A stretch of 13,507 bases of DNA from Actinomycetota bacterium (GCA_947452525.1 CANGCW010000015.1:1-13507), one strand, 5' to 3'. Shown: positions 1-7,501, counted from the first letter of the stretch. Made by a program: numbers and translations. Notes: generated by a model from the letters alone, not told the origin.

Positions 1-20
1 AGCAAGGGATAACATTGAGT

Positions 21-539
21 ATGAAATCTTTTCGTACCTATCTCACTATTTGCAGCGCATTATCAATGGTATTTCTATCGACGGTTCCCGCCGAGGCACA
101 TACGACGCTCGTAAGCAGTGTTCCTGCAAATGATTCGCTTGTGAGTTTCTGGCCGAAAGAGATCACTCTGAAATTTGCCGAACCGTTAGCGAACATCTCC
201 GGAGCATCTGTCAATCAGGTTTCAGTCACAAACGCTCTTGCCGAAGATGTAGGCGGATTAATCACTGTACGAGGAGATATCGTCTCGGTTGCGACTAAGG
301 AGAACACCGAATCGGGTCCTGTCCTCGTCAGCTTCCGAGTCGCAGCATCCGATGGGCATGTTGTCGAAGGGGAGTATGCCTTTACATTTCAAGGAGCAGG
401 TGCAACTCCATCCGCGTCACCAATTACTTCGGCATCGCACTCTCATAACTCCAACAGCAGCACAATAATTAAGGCGAGCACCGGGTTAGTGGTACTCGCC
501 TTAATCGTGGGAATCTTTGCTTACCGAAGGAAGCTGTAG
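21..539 (+). CDS. CopC-domain copper-binding protein, membrane-anchored
   Basis: Periplasmic/extracytoplasmic copper-binding protein of the CopC family. From the ATG at 21 it is 172 aa. Residues 1-26 form a signal peptide ending AEA, so the mature protein would start with His27; CopC proteins bind Cu(II) through an N-terminal His plus an Asp-X-His pair. That pair is visible as Asp111 and His113 in SDGHVVEGEYAF. The domain start HTTLVSSVPAND is typical of the family. I see no Met-rich Cu(I) site. A Ser/His/Asn-rich linker (about 128-148) leads to one C-terminal helix (about 153-168) and a basic tail RRKL, so it is tethered rather than free, and it lacks the fused CopD channel domain some homologues carry. 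Start: ATG at 21 has a TAACAT hexamer at 10-15; an in-frame TTG at 15 has AAGGG at 4-8 as a possible Shine-Dalgarno, so 15 is an alternative. A CopD partner may lie outside the window. Confidence 0.88.
   Translation: MKSFRTYLTICSALSMVFLSTVPAEAHTTLVSSVPANDSLVSFWPKEITLKFAEPLANISGASVNQVSVTNALAEDVGGLITVRGDIVSVATKENTESGPVLVSFRVAASDGHVVEGEYAFTFQGAGATPSASPITSASHSHNSNSSTIIKASTGLVVLALIVGIFAYRRKL
468..505. terminator. Long inverted repeat inside the copC 3' end, candidate terminator for the opposing MFS gene
   Basis: ATTAAGGCGAG (468-478) and CTCGCCTTAAT (495-505) are a perfect 11-bp inverted repeat. After one mismatch, three further pairs (ACC/GGT) close an 8-nt loop. The repeat lies within the codons of the C-terminal membrane helix of the CopC protein, about 45 nt past the stop of the MFS gene that arrives from the other strand. 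Read on the minus strand the hairpin is followed by TATTGTG, a weak U-rich tail. The convergent genes have only 12 nt between them, so a terminator for either would have to sit inside the other. The terminator role is inference; the repeat itself is plain in the sequence. Confidence 0.45.
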
Positions 540-551
540 TTCGTTAAAGCT

Positions 552-2015
552 TTAGTGCATTACAACGCCTTCGTGCTCAACGAGGACATCCTTACCTGCG
601 TTGATTGCGAAGAAGACAACGACAGCCGCTAGCGCGAGGAAACCTGCGCCATAGCGGAATGCAAGCGTCCATCCTTCAACGAGACCCTTCGGATCATTTC
701 CAGCTACACCATGAGCAACTGCATAACTTGCGGTCGCAGTAACTGCCACCGTGTTAAGAAGTGCCGCACCAAGTGAGCCACCGATCTGCTGGCTGGTGTT
801 GATGAGTGCGCTTGCTACACCGGAGTCACGCTGTTCAATGCCATGTAAGCCAGCTGTAGCTGATGGAATGAATACCAAAGCTAGACCAGTTGACATCACA
901 ATCAGGGATGGAAGAACGTGCGTGAGGTATGACGATGTTGGAGTAATGCGTGAAAGCAAGAGCAATCCAACAATCGCCATCAAGAGACCGGTCAGCATCA
1001 ATGGGCGGGCGCCGAGCTTTGGAAGTAACTTGGCGGCAACGCCGGCGAATGCGATAACGCCCATAGAGAATGGGAGGAAGGCAAAGCCGGATTTGAGTGC
1101 TGAGAAGCCGAGAATCTGCTGGAAGTAAAGGCTCAAGAAGAAGAACATTGTGAAGAGGCCTGAACCCACGAGAAGTGTCGCGAGGTATGAACCGCCACGG
1201 TTACGTTCTGCGAGAACACGGACTGGAAGAAGTGGGCCTTTTGCCTTTGACTCCATGTAGAAGAAAGCGACGATAAAAATCGCAGCCAAGATGAAGAACT
1301 GGTAAGTGCTGACCTTGCCCCAACCGTATGTTGCCGCACGGCTAAAGCCGTAGACGAGCGAGACGAGACCGATTGTCACAGTGATTGCACCAGGGATGTC
1401 ATAGCTGTGATCGCCATCAGCGCGCGATTCGTGTACGAATGGAATTGCGAGAAGAATTGCGATGAGCGCGATTGGGACATTTACGCCCAAGCACCAGCGC
1501 CATGAAGCGTATTGAGTGAGGACGCCACCGAGGATGAGGCCGATTGCCGCTCCGCCACCTGCAATCGCACCATAGACGCCAAATGCTTTCGCGCGCTCCT
1601 TAGGCACGGTGAAGGTGACGTTGATGATGGAGAGTGCTGCAGGAGCGAGGAGTGCACCGAAGACGCCTTGTAGTGCGCGAGCACCGAAGAGCATTCCCTG
1701 TGTCGTAGCAAATCCGCCAAGTGCGCTTGCAGCTGCAAAGCCAGCAAGACCGATGATGAAGACCTTTTTGCGACCAACGAAGTCGGCGATGCGGCCACCG
1801 AGCAAGAGGAGTGATCCAAATGCGAGGGTGTATGCAGTGATGATCCACTGTGTATTCGCGCGTGAGATATGGAGATCAACCATCGCCTTTGGAATCGCGA
1901 TGTTCACGATGGATGCGTCAAGGACGACCATCAACTGTGAGATCGCGATTACGAAGAGGGCTCTCCAACGCGTGGGATCTTGGCCGTCAGGATATTCGGA
2001 AGTGTTTTTACTCAT
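552..2015 (-). CDS. MFS transporter, DHA2 family (EmrB/QacA-type, 14 TM) drug:proton antiporter
   Basis: A 487-aa inner-membrane efflux permease of the DHA2 (14-spanner) branch of the major facilitator superfamily, which exports lipophilic or cationic compounds in exchange for protons. Family motifs are present in order: motif D1 LDASIVNIAIP (32-42, Asp33 in TM1), motif A GGRIADFVGRKK (73-84), motif B with Arg113 in RALQG, and the antiporter motif C GAIAGGGAAIGLILGG (149-164) followed by WRWCLGVNVPI. Length is normal for the family. The ATG at 2015 is preceded by AGG about 11 nt upstream and by TAATTT ending 5 nt before it. It is separated by 112 nt from the amidotransferase pair upstream, so it probably has its own promoter. 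No regulator gene lies next to it, and the substrate cannot be told from sequence. Confidence 0.93.
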   Translation of the reverse strand: MSKNTSEYPDGQDPTRWRALFVIAISQLMVVLDASIVNIAIPKAMVDLHISRANTQWIITAYTLAFGSLLLLGGRIADFVGRKKVFIIGLAGFAAASALGGFATTQGMLFGARALQGVFGALLAPAALSIINVTFTVPKERAKAFGVYGAIAGGGAAIGLILGGVLTQYASWRWCLGVNVPIALIAILLAIPFVHESRADGDHSYDIPGAITVTIGLVSLVYGFSRAATYGWGKVSTYQFFILAAIFIVAFFYMESKAKGPLLPVRVLAERNRGGSYLATLLVGSGLFTMFFFLSLYFQQILGFSALKSGFAFLPFSMGVIAFAGVAAKLLPKLGARPLMLTGLLMAIVGLLLLSRITPTSSYLTHVLPSLIVMSTGLALVFIPSATAGLHGIEQRDSGVASALINTSQQIGGSLGAALLNTVAVTATASYAVAHGVAGNDPKGLVEGWTLAFRYGAGFLALAAVVVFFAINAGKDVLVEHEGVVMH

Positions 2016-2038
2016 GTAAGAAATTACCTAGCTCTCAG

Positions 2039-2067
2039 GAAGTAGATGTGCTGGAAGTATGGGTCAA
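2039..2067 (-). promoter_or_regulatory. Possible promoter of the MFS gene
   Basis: On the minus strand a good -35 hexamer, TTGACC (2062-2067), is followed after 17 nt by TACTTC (2039-2044), a poor -10 match. An alternative for the same gene is the TAATTT hexamer that ends 5 nt before the ATG. The position, in the 112-nt gap between two same-strand genes, suits a promoter, but the -10 is weak. Confidence 0.25.
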
Positions 2068-2127
2068 GAGTAGTGGGCGAGGGTTGCCACTCAGCCTAAT
2101 GAGAGCAAAAAGCGCGTTACGAGTGAG

Positions 2128-2865
2128 TTAAATCTCGAAAATTTCAATCTCTTGGGTGGAACGGTCTACAACGAGCATCCGATGGTTAGGTAGTTGCACC
2201 CATCCATCCTGATTCCAGCCACTGGAGGCAACGAGCACGCCACGCTCATCACGGCGGTAGTAAAGGTCGTAGTACTCAGAGCCCTCGCCGCCAGGAATCT
2301 TCGCAGGATTGAATTCAGTGATAACGATGAACTTGTGAGGGGTGAGAAGCATGGCATTCACACTTGAATAATCGAGAGACGAGCGAATGGTTCGAACTAC
2401 TTCGATGACTCCATTTTCGAGGCCATGCTGGCGGATAGAAGTCAGGATTGCGTAGAAGTAACGCTCCGAATCCGTATCTCCTACGAAGTGCTCCTTGAAA
2501 TCCTCAGCAACGTATTGCTCAAGAGACTTTGGGGGATTGATGGAGCCATTGTGAATAAATGAGTACTCGCCATGGGTAAATGGATGAGTGTTTGTCTCAT
2601 CAACTTTGAGGTTGAGAGTCGCCCAACGGAGATGAAGTAGTGCGGCATCGCTATTAAGAGAAGTGGTCACTTCAGCAAACTTCGCGTTATCGAGAGCGGT
2701 GCCCGGATCAAGAATGACTTGTGCATCGCCTTGAGTAGGAGTTACTGCAACGCCCCAACCATCGCGATGCTTGCTCGCAAGTGATTGAAATTCAGCGAAA
2801 GTAGAACCGGCGAGAGCTGAGAACGTTGTATTCTCTGATGCGACATAACCCATCAAGCGGCACAT
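2128..2865 (-). CDS. Class II (Ntn-type) glutamine amidotransferase, EgtC/YafJ-like
   Basis: A stand-alone class II glutamine amidotransferase domain of 245 aa, which hydrolyses glutamine or another gamma-glutamyl amide with an N-terminal cysteine. The start is fixed by chemistry: in MCRLMGY the Cys at position 2 becomes the nucleophile after Met removal. A longer frame reading from 2931 would bury it. Other family motifs follow: HRDGWG (33-38), HLRWAT (78-83), NTHPF (92-96), HNGSI (105-109, oxyanion Asn-Gly) and GDTDSE (129-134). The MCRLMGY start resembles EgtC of ergothioneine synthesis more than purF or asnB, but no egtA, egtB or egtD is nearby, so the substrate is open. It starts 2 nt after the class I amidotransferase stop, with GGAAAGG as Shine-Dalgarno inside that gene, so the two are co-transcribed. 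Confidence 0.9.
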   Translation of the reverse strand: MCRLMGYVASENTTFSALAGSTFAEFQSLASKHRDGWGVAVTPTQGDAQVILDPGTALDNAKFAEVTTSLNSDAALLHLRWATLNLKVDETNTHPFTHGEYSFIHNGSINPPKSLEQYVAEDFKEHFVGDTDSERYFYAILTSIRQHGLENGVIEVVRTIRSSLDYSSVNAMLLTPHKFIVITEFNPAKIPGGEGSEYYDLYYRRDERGVLVASSGWNQDGWVQLPNHRMLVVDRSTQEIEIFEI

Positions 2866-2867
2866 GG

Positions 2868-3611
2868 TTAGGCCTTTCCATTCCAGTGGTTGCGAACAAC
2901 CGATGCCCACGATTGTAGAACGGGTTTCCACGTTCTGACGAGTTCTTCGTCATACTCAGCGACCTCAGCCTCAACGCCACGCTTATCTGACATCTGGAGA
3001 GCGTGGTCGGCATGCTCCTCCCAGTCACGGATGATTCCACTATCGACTTCTGGGTGAAATTGGACGCCGTAGGTGGTCTCACCGATTCTGTAGACCTGGT
3101 TGGTGCAGAGTGGGCTTGAAGCGAGAAGAACCGCTTTGGGTGGAAGTTCGGTGACAACATCTTCGTGCCACTGAGTTACCTTTACACTTGTGGCAAAGTT
3201 GAATACCGAGTCGCTCTTCGCGCTCTCATTGAGATCGATATCGAAGATGCCAATCTCACTTGAAGGTGATTGCTCAACCTTTCCACCTGTGGCCACAGCG
3301 AGAAGCTGAGTACCGAGGCAGATTGCGAAGACCGGAACGCGCTCTTCGACAGCTTTACGGAGCAAATTCTTTTCGACAGTGAGGAATGGATAGAGCACAT
3401 CCTCATTCGCATTCATATGACCGCCGAGGGGAATGATCGCTGCGATCTTCTCTGAGATTTCGGTAGGTATTACCTCACCTGCATATGCCTTGATATTTTC
3501 AATGTTGAATCCTTCTGCAGCGAGCCAGGCACCCACAAGATGTGGGGGATCGGTCTCATCATTCTGAATAAAGAGAATGGTGTTACGCGATGAATGGAGG
3601 GCTGAACTCAT
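2868..3611 (-). CDS. Class I glutamine amidotransferase (GATase1, GuaA-like glutaminase domain)
   Basis: A 247-aa stand-alone class I (triad-type) glutaminase of the COG0518 kind. The nucleophile elbow AICLGTQLLA gives Cys98, and YGVQFHPEVD gives His186 and Glu188, a complete catalytic triad. PLGGHMNANE (61-70) is the usual glycine-rich oxyanion strand. No synthetase domain is attached: the C-terminal 50 residues are charged and helical rather than an ATP-pyrophosphatase, so it is not GMP synthase. It may cleave gamma-glutamyl compounds, or supply ammonia to a partner that cannot be named. It is first in a two-gene unit with a class II amidotransferase and diverges from a class III aminotransferase. 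The ATG has no Shine-Dalgarno but has TACGAT exactly 6 nt upstream, which suggests a leaderless message. Confidence 0.9.
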   Translation of the reverse strand: MSSALHSSRNTILFIQNDETDPPHLVGAWLAAEGFNIENIKAYAGEVIPTEISEKIAAIIPLGGHMNANEDVLYPFLTVEKNLLRKAVEERVPVFAICLGTQLLAVATGGKVEQSPSSEIGIFDIDLNESAKSDSVFNFATSVKVTQWHEDVVTELPPKAVLLASSPLCTNQVYRIGETTYGVQFHPEVDSGIIRDWEEHADHALQMSDKRGVEAEVAEYDEELVRTWKPVLQSWASVVRNHWNGKA

Positions 3612-3617
3612 TGGCCA

Positions 3618-3647
3618 ATCGTACGGCTTGAATTCTTTTTCTTTGAA
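3618..3647 (-). promoter_or_regulatory. Leaderless-type promoter of the amidotransferase pair
   Basis: On the minus strand TACGAT (3618-3623) ends 6 nt before the ATG at 3611, which would place the transcription start on the A of the start codon. An 18-nt spacer separates it from TTCAAA (3642-3647), a fair -35 (4 of 6 against TTGACA). The same hexamer TACGAT is the likely -10 of glnA in this window. Confidence 0.45.
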
Positions 3648-3708
3648 GATTATTGAAAAAAAGTCTAATAAAGGCGGATTTAAGTAAGACGCAAGGGGTG
3701 ATTGAGCG

Positions 3709-3744
3709 AGGTAGAGGTGACTTAATCTGGCGCCTCTGCTACCT
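3709..3744 (+). promoter_or_regulatory. Stem-loop / dyad upstream of the aminotransferase
   Basis: AGGTAGAGGTG (3709-3719) can pair with CGCCTCT (3731-3737) and ACCT (3741-3744). This gives 11 pairs including one G-U, with a 3-nt bulge and an 11-nt loop. The loop holds TTAATCT, and TTGAGC lies at 3702-3707, so in DNA the dyad would surround a possible weak -10 (TAATCT, 15-nt spacing). No U-tract follows, so it is not a terminator. A second, 5-bp hairpin (ACCGT 3762-3766, ACGGT 3774-3778) follows it. It could be an operator or a folded leader; I do not recognise a known riboswitch. Confidence 0.35.
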
Positions 3745-3845
3745 TACAGAAGCACTAAATGACCGTATCAAAGACGGTTGTTAAAAAATTGATAGGGAGT
3801 AGCGCTGTATTTCGGCAAAAGTCGAAAGTTCCCGGCGCATTAATA

Positions 3846-5240
3846 ATGACGAACACTGTTGAAACAACTAAAACATTTCGCCGCACTGCAAAGAGTACAA
3901 AGCCAATTGATAAGGCACGCGTCGCCAGCCTGATTGAGTCCGAGTGGAAGAAGTTCACTTCGCAGACCAAGGCCTCTGGCATTGAATTTGAAAGAGCTGT
4001 CAAGACGCTTCCTCTCGGCGTCGTCTCCAGCTTCCAGCACTGGGACCCATACCCAATCTCCATCGAATCAGCTAAAGGCGCTTGGATGAAGGATGTGGAC
4101 GGCCGCGACCTCCTCGATCTCTCCATGGGCTTTGGAGCAATGCTCGCCGGTCACCTCAATCCAGTTGTGGTTGCTGAGGCTAAGAGCGCCCTCGAGACAG
4201 GAATGCTCTTCGTAACACCGTCACCAATCTCCACTGATGCAGCAGAGCGCCTCTGCCGCCGTTTCGGTCTCGACCAGGTTCGCTTCACTAACTCTGGTAC
4301 CGAAGCGACGATGTATGCAGTTCGCACAGCGAAGGCTTACACCGGCAAGGATGCAATTGTTAAGGTCGAGGGCGGCTACCACGGTAGCTATGACCCGTTC
4401 ACCGTTTCAGCAAAGCCAGCGCTTAGCGAAGCGGGACCAGCAGAAAACCCAACTCCGGTTATTCCACTTGGCTCAACTCCTGGCCCAATCTTCGTAGTAC
4501 CTTTCAATGATCTTCCAGCTCTCGAGCGTCGCTTCGCATCAGACGCTGAGAAGATCGCTTGCTTTATCGTTGAACCGGTTCTTGAAAATCTCGCAATCGT
4601 TCTACCTGATGAGGGTTACCTCGAAGGCGTTCGTGAGCTCTGCGATAAGTACAAGATCGTTCTCATCTTTGATGAGGTTAAGACTGGACTCACCGCTGGA
4701 CATCGCGGTGCAGCTCATCGCCTCGGCGTAACTCCAGATATGGTCTGCTTAGCTAAATCAATCGGTGGCGGAATTCCTGTTGCTGCATTCGGTGGCAAGA
4801 AGGCGATCATGGATGCGGTTACAGATAACCGTATGGCCCACTTCGGCACATTTAACGGTAACCCGCTAGCAATGGCTGGTGTACGCGCGATTGACATGAT
4901 CTGTACCGATGAGACGCTAGGGGAGGCTGAACGCCTCAATCTCGCAGCGCTCAATGAAATTGCGGACATCATTGATCAGTACGAACTACCTGCCCATGTT
5001 GTTGGTTTCGGAATTAAGGGTTGCATCACCTGGTCAATTGATCCTGTGCGCAACTACCGTGATTACAAGGCGACTGATTTCGAAGTTGCCGAGCTCTCAT
5101 GGCTCTGGTCACTCAACCGCGGAATCATCACGCCTCCGGGACTTGATGAGCAATGGCTTGTCAGCCTTGCCCACACAAAGCGTGAGATGGATATCCTCGT
5201 AGAGGACTTCAGAGAGTTCGCAGCCGCGCTTCGCGGATAA
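3846..5240 (+). CDS. Class III PLP-dependent aminotransferase, glutamate-1-semialdehyde aminomutase-like
   Basis: A fold-type I, class III aminotransferase of 464 aa, related to HemL and to beta-amino acid transaminases. PLP-site motifs are NSGTEAT (starting at residue 149), the Asp in IFDEV (Asp276), the Schiff-base Lys in CLAKSIGGG (Lys304) and GTFNGNPLAM near 334-343. The core begins at EFERAVKTLPLGV, aligning with the usual FERAKKVIPGGV start, so about 45 charged residues precede it. The C-terminus (ITPPGLDEQWLVSLAHT) resembles general class III enzymes at least as well as HemL, and no heme genes are nearby, so I do not call it hemL. Start: an upstream in-frame ATG at 3759 would add 29 residues, but those codons are rich in ATA, TTA, GGG and CGG, which are rare in the rest of the gene, so I prefer 3846. 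Neither start has a convincing Shine-Dalgarno. Confidence 0.85.
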   Translation: MTNTVETTKTFRRTAKSTKPIDKARVASLIESEWKKFTSQTKASGIEFERAVKTLPLGVVSSFQHWDPYPISIESAKGAWMKDVDGRDLLDLSMGFGAMLAGHLNPVVVAEAKSALETGMLFVTPSPISTDAAERLCRRFGLDQVRFTNSGTEATMYAVRTAKAYTGKDAIVKVEGGYHGSYDPFTVSAKPALSEAGPAENPTPVIPLGSTPGPIFVVPFNDLPALERRFASDAEKIACFIVEPVLENLAIVLPDEGYLEGVRELCDKYKIVLIFDEVKTGLTAGHRGAAHRLGVTPDMVCLAKSIGGGIPVAAFGGKKAIMDAVTDNRMAHFGTFNGNPLAMAGVRAIDMICTDETLGEAERLNLAALNEIADIIDQYELPAHVVGFGIKGCITWSIDPVRNYRDYKATDFEVAELSWLWSLNRGIITPPGLDEQWLVSLAHTKREMDILVEDFREFAAALRG

Positions 5241-5250
5241 ATTACTCGCG

Positions 5251-6849
5251 TTACTCGAGCGAAATTAGGTCGAAGTACTCGTCCTTCCAGATATCTTCAT
5301 CACCATCTGGGAGGAGGAGTACGCGCTCTGGCTTAAGGGCCTTAACGGCGCCTTCATCGTGTGATACCAAGATAACTGCGCCTTGATACTCAGTAAGCGC
5401 GCCAAGAATTTCATCGCGTGATGCTGGATCAAGGTTATTTGTAGGCTCATCGAGCAAGAGAACATTCGCGGAACCGACAACAAGAGTTGCAAGTGCCAGA
5501 CGTGTTCGCTCGCCGCCAGAGAGAACCTTTACCGGCTTCTGTACATCATCGCCAGAGAACAAAAATGAACCAAGCACCTGGCGAGCATGTTGTTCGGAGA
5601 TGTTCTCACCTGAAGAGACCATATTCTCAAGAACAGAACGTTCGAAATCGAGTGATTCATGCTCCTGGGCGTAGTAACCAAGTTTCGCGCCGTGACCTGG
5701 CTCAACCGCACCAGTATCGGATTCAAGAACACCGGCGAGCATCTTCAAGAGCGTTGTCTTTCCTGCACCGTTAAGTCCGAGAATTACGACGCGTGAACCG
5801 CGATCGATAGCGAGATCTACATCTGTGAAGATTTCGAGTGAACCGTAAGACTTTGAAAGCGCATGTGCCATGAGTGGCGTCTTGCCACAAGGCGCTGGAG
5901 TAGGGAAACGAAGGTTGGCAACTTTGTCGCTCTTACGAACATCCTCAAGACCACTAAGCAACTTGTCGGCACGCTTTAACATATTCTGAGCAGCGACAGC
6001 CTTCGATGCCTTCGCGCGCATCTTCTCACCCTGCTTAGCAAGGATCGCAGCCTTCTTCTCAGCGTTTGCTCGCTCCTTCTTACGACGATGCTCATCATCC
6101 TCACGTTGCTGGAGATACTTCTTCCAGCCCATGTTGTAGACATCAATAACGTTTCGGTTTCCATCGATATAGAAAACTTTATTTACAACGGTTTCAATCA
6201 GCTGCACATCGTGGGAGATGATGACGAGGCCACCGGAGTAGCGCATAAGGTATTCGCGGAGCCAGATGATGGAGTCGGCATCAAGGTGGTTGGTTGGCTC
6301 ATCGAGAATCAACGTCTCAGAACCGCTAAAGAGAAGGCGTGCGAGTTCAACGCGACGGCGTTGACCACCAGAAAGGCCTTCAAGAGAGTTTTCAAAGATT
6401 CGCTCGGGAAGTCCGAGGTTGGTTGCGATGGATTCAGCCTCTGCTTGTGCCGAGTATCCACCTGCGGTATCGAACTCAGCCTGTACACGTGAATAACGAT
6501 CGAGTACCTTCTCTAGCTCATCAGGGGATGCATTCGCCATCTCCTCTTCGACCTTCTGCATACGCGTATGGATGAGATCCAAGCCGCGGGCAGAGAGGAT
6601 GCGGTTGATAACAGTCTCTTCTTGATCACCGGTGCGTGGATCTTGTGGGAGGTAGCCGATTGTTCCAGTGCGGGTGACCTGACCACCTGCTGGGAGAGTT
6701 TCACCAGCCAGAACCTTTGCGAGAGTCGACTTACCGGCGCCATTTCGTCCAACGAATCCAATGCGGTCGCCATGGTTAATACGGACGGCGACATCTTTTA
6801 CTAGGAGTCTTGCCCCAGCACGTAGTTCAACACTCTGGGTAGCAATCAT
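5251..6849 (-). CDS. ABC-F family ATPase (two ABC domains, no membrane domain)
   Basis: A soluble 532-aa twin-ATPase of the ABC-F family; these bind the ribosomal E site and act as translation factors or protect ribosomes from antibiotics. Domain 1 has Walker A GRNGAGKST (34-42), signature LSGGQ (159-163) and Walker B LILDEPTNHLD (180-190, catalytic Glu184). Domain 2 has GLNGAGKTT (358-366), LSGGE (443-447) and LLLDEPTNNLD (464-474, Glu468). The charged, Lys/Ala-rich inter-domain linker (about 240-320) is the family's tRNA-contacting arm. There are no membrane helices, so it is not a transporter. The start at 6849 has GAGAG upstream and lies 19 nt after marC, probably in one transcript. Whether it is housekeeping or confers resistance cannot be decided from the sequence. 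It ends 10 nt from the convergent aminotransferase. Confidence 0.95.
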   Translation of the reverse strand: MIATQSVELRAGARLLVKDVAVRINHGDRIGFVGRNGAGKSTLAKVLAGETLPAGGQVTRTGTIGYLPQDPRTGDQEETVINRILSARGLDLIHTRMQKVEEEMANASPDELEKVLDRYSRVQAEFDTAGGYSAQAEAESIATNLGLPERIFENSLEGLSGGQRRRVELARLLFSGSETLILDEPTNHLDADSIIWLREYLMRYSGGLVIISHDVQLIETVVNKVFYIDGNRNVIDVYNMGWKKYLQQREDDEHRRKKERANAEKKAAILAKQGEKMRAKASKAVAAQNMLKRADKLLSGLEDVRKSDKVANLRFPTPAPCGKTPLMAHALSKSYGSLEIFTDVDLAIDRGSRVVILGLNGAGKTTLLKMLAGVLESDTGAVEPGHGAKLGYYAQEHESLDFERSVLENMVSSGENISEQHARQVLGSFLFSGDDVQKPVKVLSGGERTRLALATLVVGSANVLLLDEPTNNLDPASRDEILGALTEYQGAVILVSHDEGAVKALKPERVLLLPDGDEDIWKDEYFDLISLE

Positions 6850-6868
6850 TCGGCAAGTCTCTCACGAG

Positions 6869-7495
6869 TTATGCGAGATTAAAGAATCCTTTAATGGCAG
6901 TGACGATCATCTCGACTGCGATGGCGCCAAGGAGGAGACCCGCGACTCGAGCCATGAGAACTACGCCCGATTCCTTGATGACTGCGAGGATTCTCGTTGA
7001 GAACATCAGAGTTAGACCGATGATGAGATGGGTGGCGATAATTGCAGCAGCCACGGCCAACTTCATTTGCGTTGTGTGGGCATACTGTACATAAAGCATC
7101 GTCGTCACAATCGCACCTGGACCTGCAAGCAGGGGAGTTCCGAGTGGAACTAGCGCGACGTTGACATCCTTCGCTTCTGAATCCCCGCCACTATCTTTTC
7201 CAGTCAAGAGTTCGAGTGCAATCAAGAGCATCAACAATCCGCCTGCACCTTGCAATGCATCGAATGAGACATGTAGATAGTTAAGAATAAATTTGCCGAA
7301 TAGCGCGAAGGTCACGATAACGAGGAGTGAGACGCCAGCGCCTTGCCATGCGAGACGGACGCGCTCCTTCTGGGTGCGACCGGCGACGAGGGCAAGAAAG
7401 ATTGGTGTGGCCCCTGGTGGATCAAGAATCACGAGAAGGGTTACGAAGGCCTGAAGGCCAAAGGCGATGGCCGATAGTCCGGCAATGTTGCTCAT
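6869..7495 (-). CDS. MarC family integral membrane protein
   Basis: A 208-aa protein with about six membrane helices, of the MarC (UPF0056) family. The name comes from the E. coli mar locus, but the family has no proven role in antibiotic resistance and its function is unknown. Family motifs are DPPGATPIFL (25-34) at the end of TM1 and PLGTPLLAGPGAI (117-129) in the second half; these two similar blocks reflect the family's internal duplication. Its ATG has no Shine-Dalgarno, but TAAACT ends exactly 6 nt upstream, pointing to a leaderless message that begins just beyond the glnA terminator. It is probably co-transcribed with the ABC-F gene 19 nt downstream. Confidence 0.92.
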   Translation of the reverse strand: MSNIAGLSAIAFGLQAFVTLLVILDPPGATPIFLALVAGRTQKERVRLAWQGAGVSLLVIVTFALFGKFILNYLHVSFDALQGAGGLLMLLIALELLTGKDSGGDSEAKDVNVALVPLGTPLLAGPGAIVTTMLYVQYAHTTQMKLAVAAAIIATHLIIGLTLMFSTRILAVIKESGVVLMARVAGLLLGAIAVEMIVTAIKGFFNLA

Positions 7496-7501
7496 GTGGG
7501 C

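Noticed and set aside
1609..2131. Two plus-strand frames opposite the MFS N-terminus
   Set aside because: Composition follows the opposite-strand codons; no motif, no upstream signals.
2128..2865. Naming the class II amidotransferase egtC
   Set aside because: The N-terminus resembles EgtC, but no egtA, egtB or egtD is in the window and substrate residues cannot be judged without an alignment.
3846..5240. Naming the aminotransferase hemL
   Set aside because: PLP motifs are shared by many class III enzymes, the C-terminus and N-terminal extension differ from typical HemL, and no tetrapyrrole genes are nearby.
5242..5259. Near-duplicate 9-mers TTACTCGCG / TTACTCGAG at the end of the ABC-F gene
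   Set aside because: Gives only a doubled in-frame stop after the ABC-F C-terminus; too short and non-palindromic for a terminator, so no function is claimed.
6088..6492. 134-aa plus-strand frame opposite the ABC-F gene
   Set aside because: Lies entirely over the linker and Walker B region of domain 1; shadow.
552..7495. A drug-resistance island (MFS + ABC-F + MarC)
   Set aside because: The genes are separated by amidotransferase and aminotransferase genes. No mobile-element signs or shift in base composition were seen, and MarC and many ABC-F proteins are not resistance factors.
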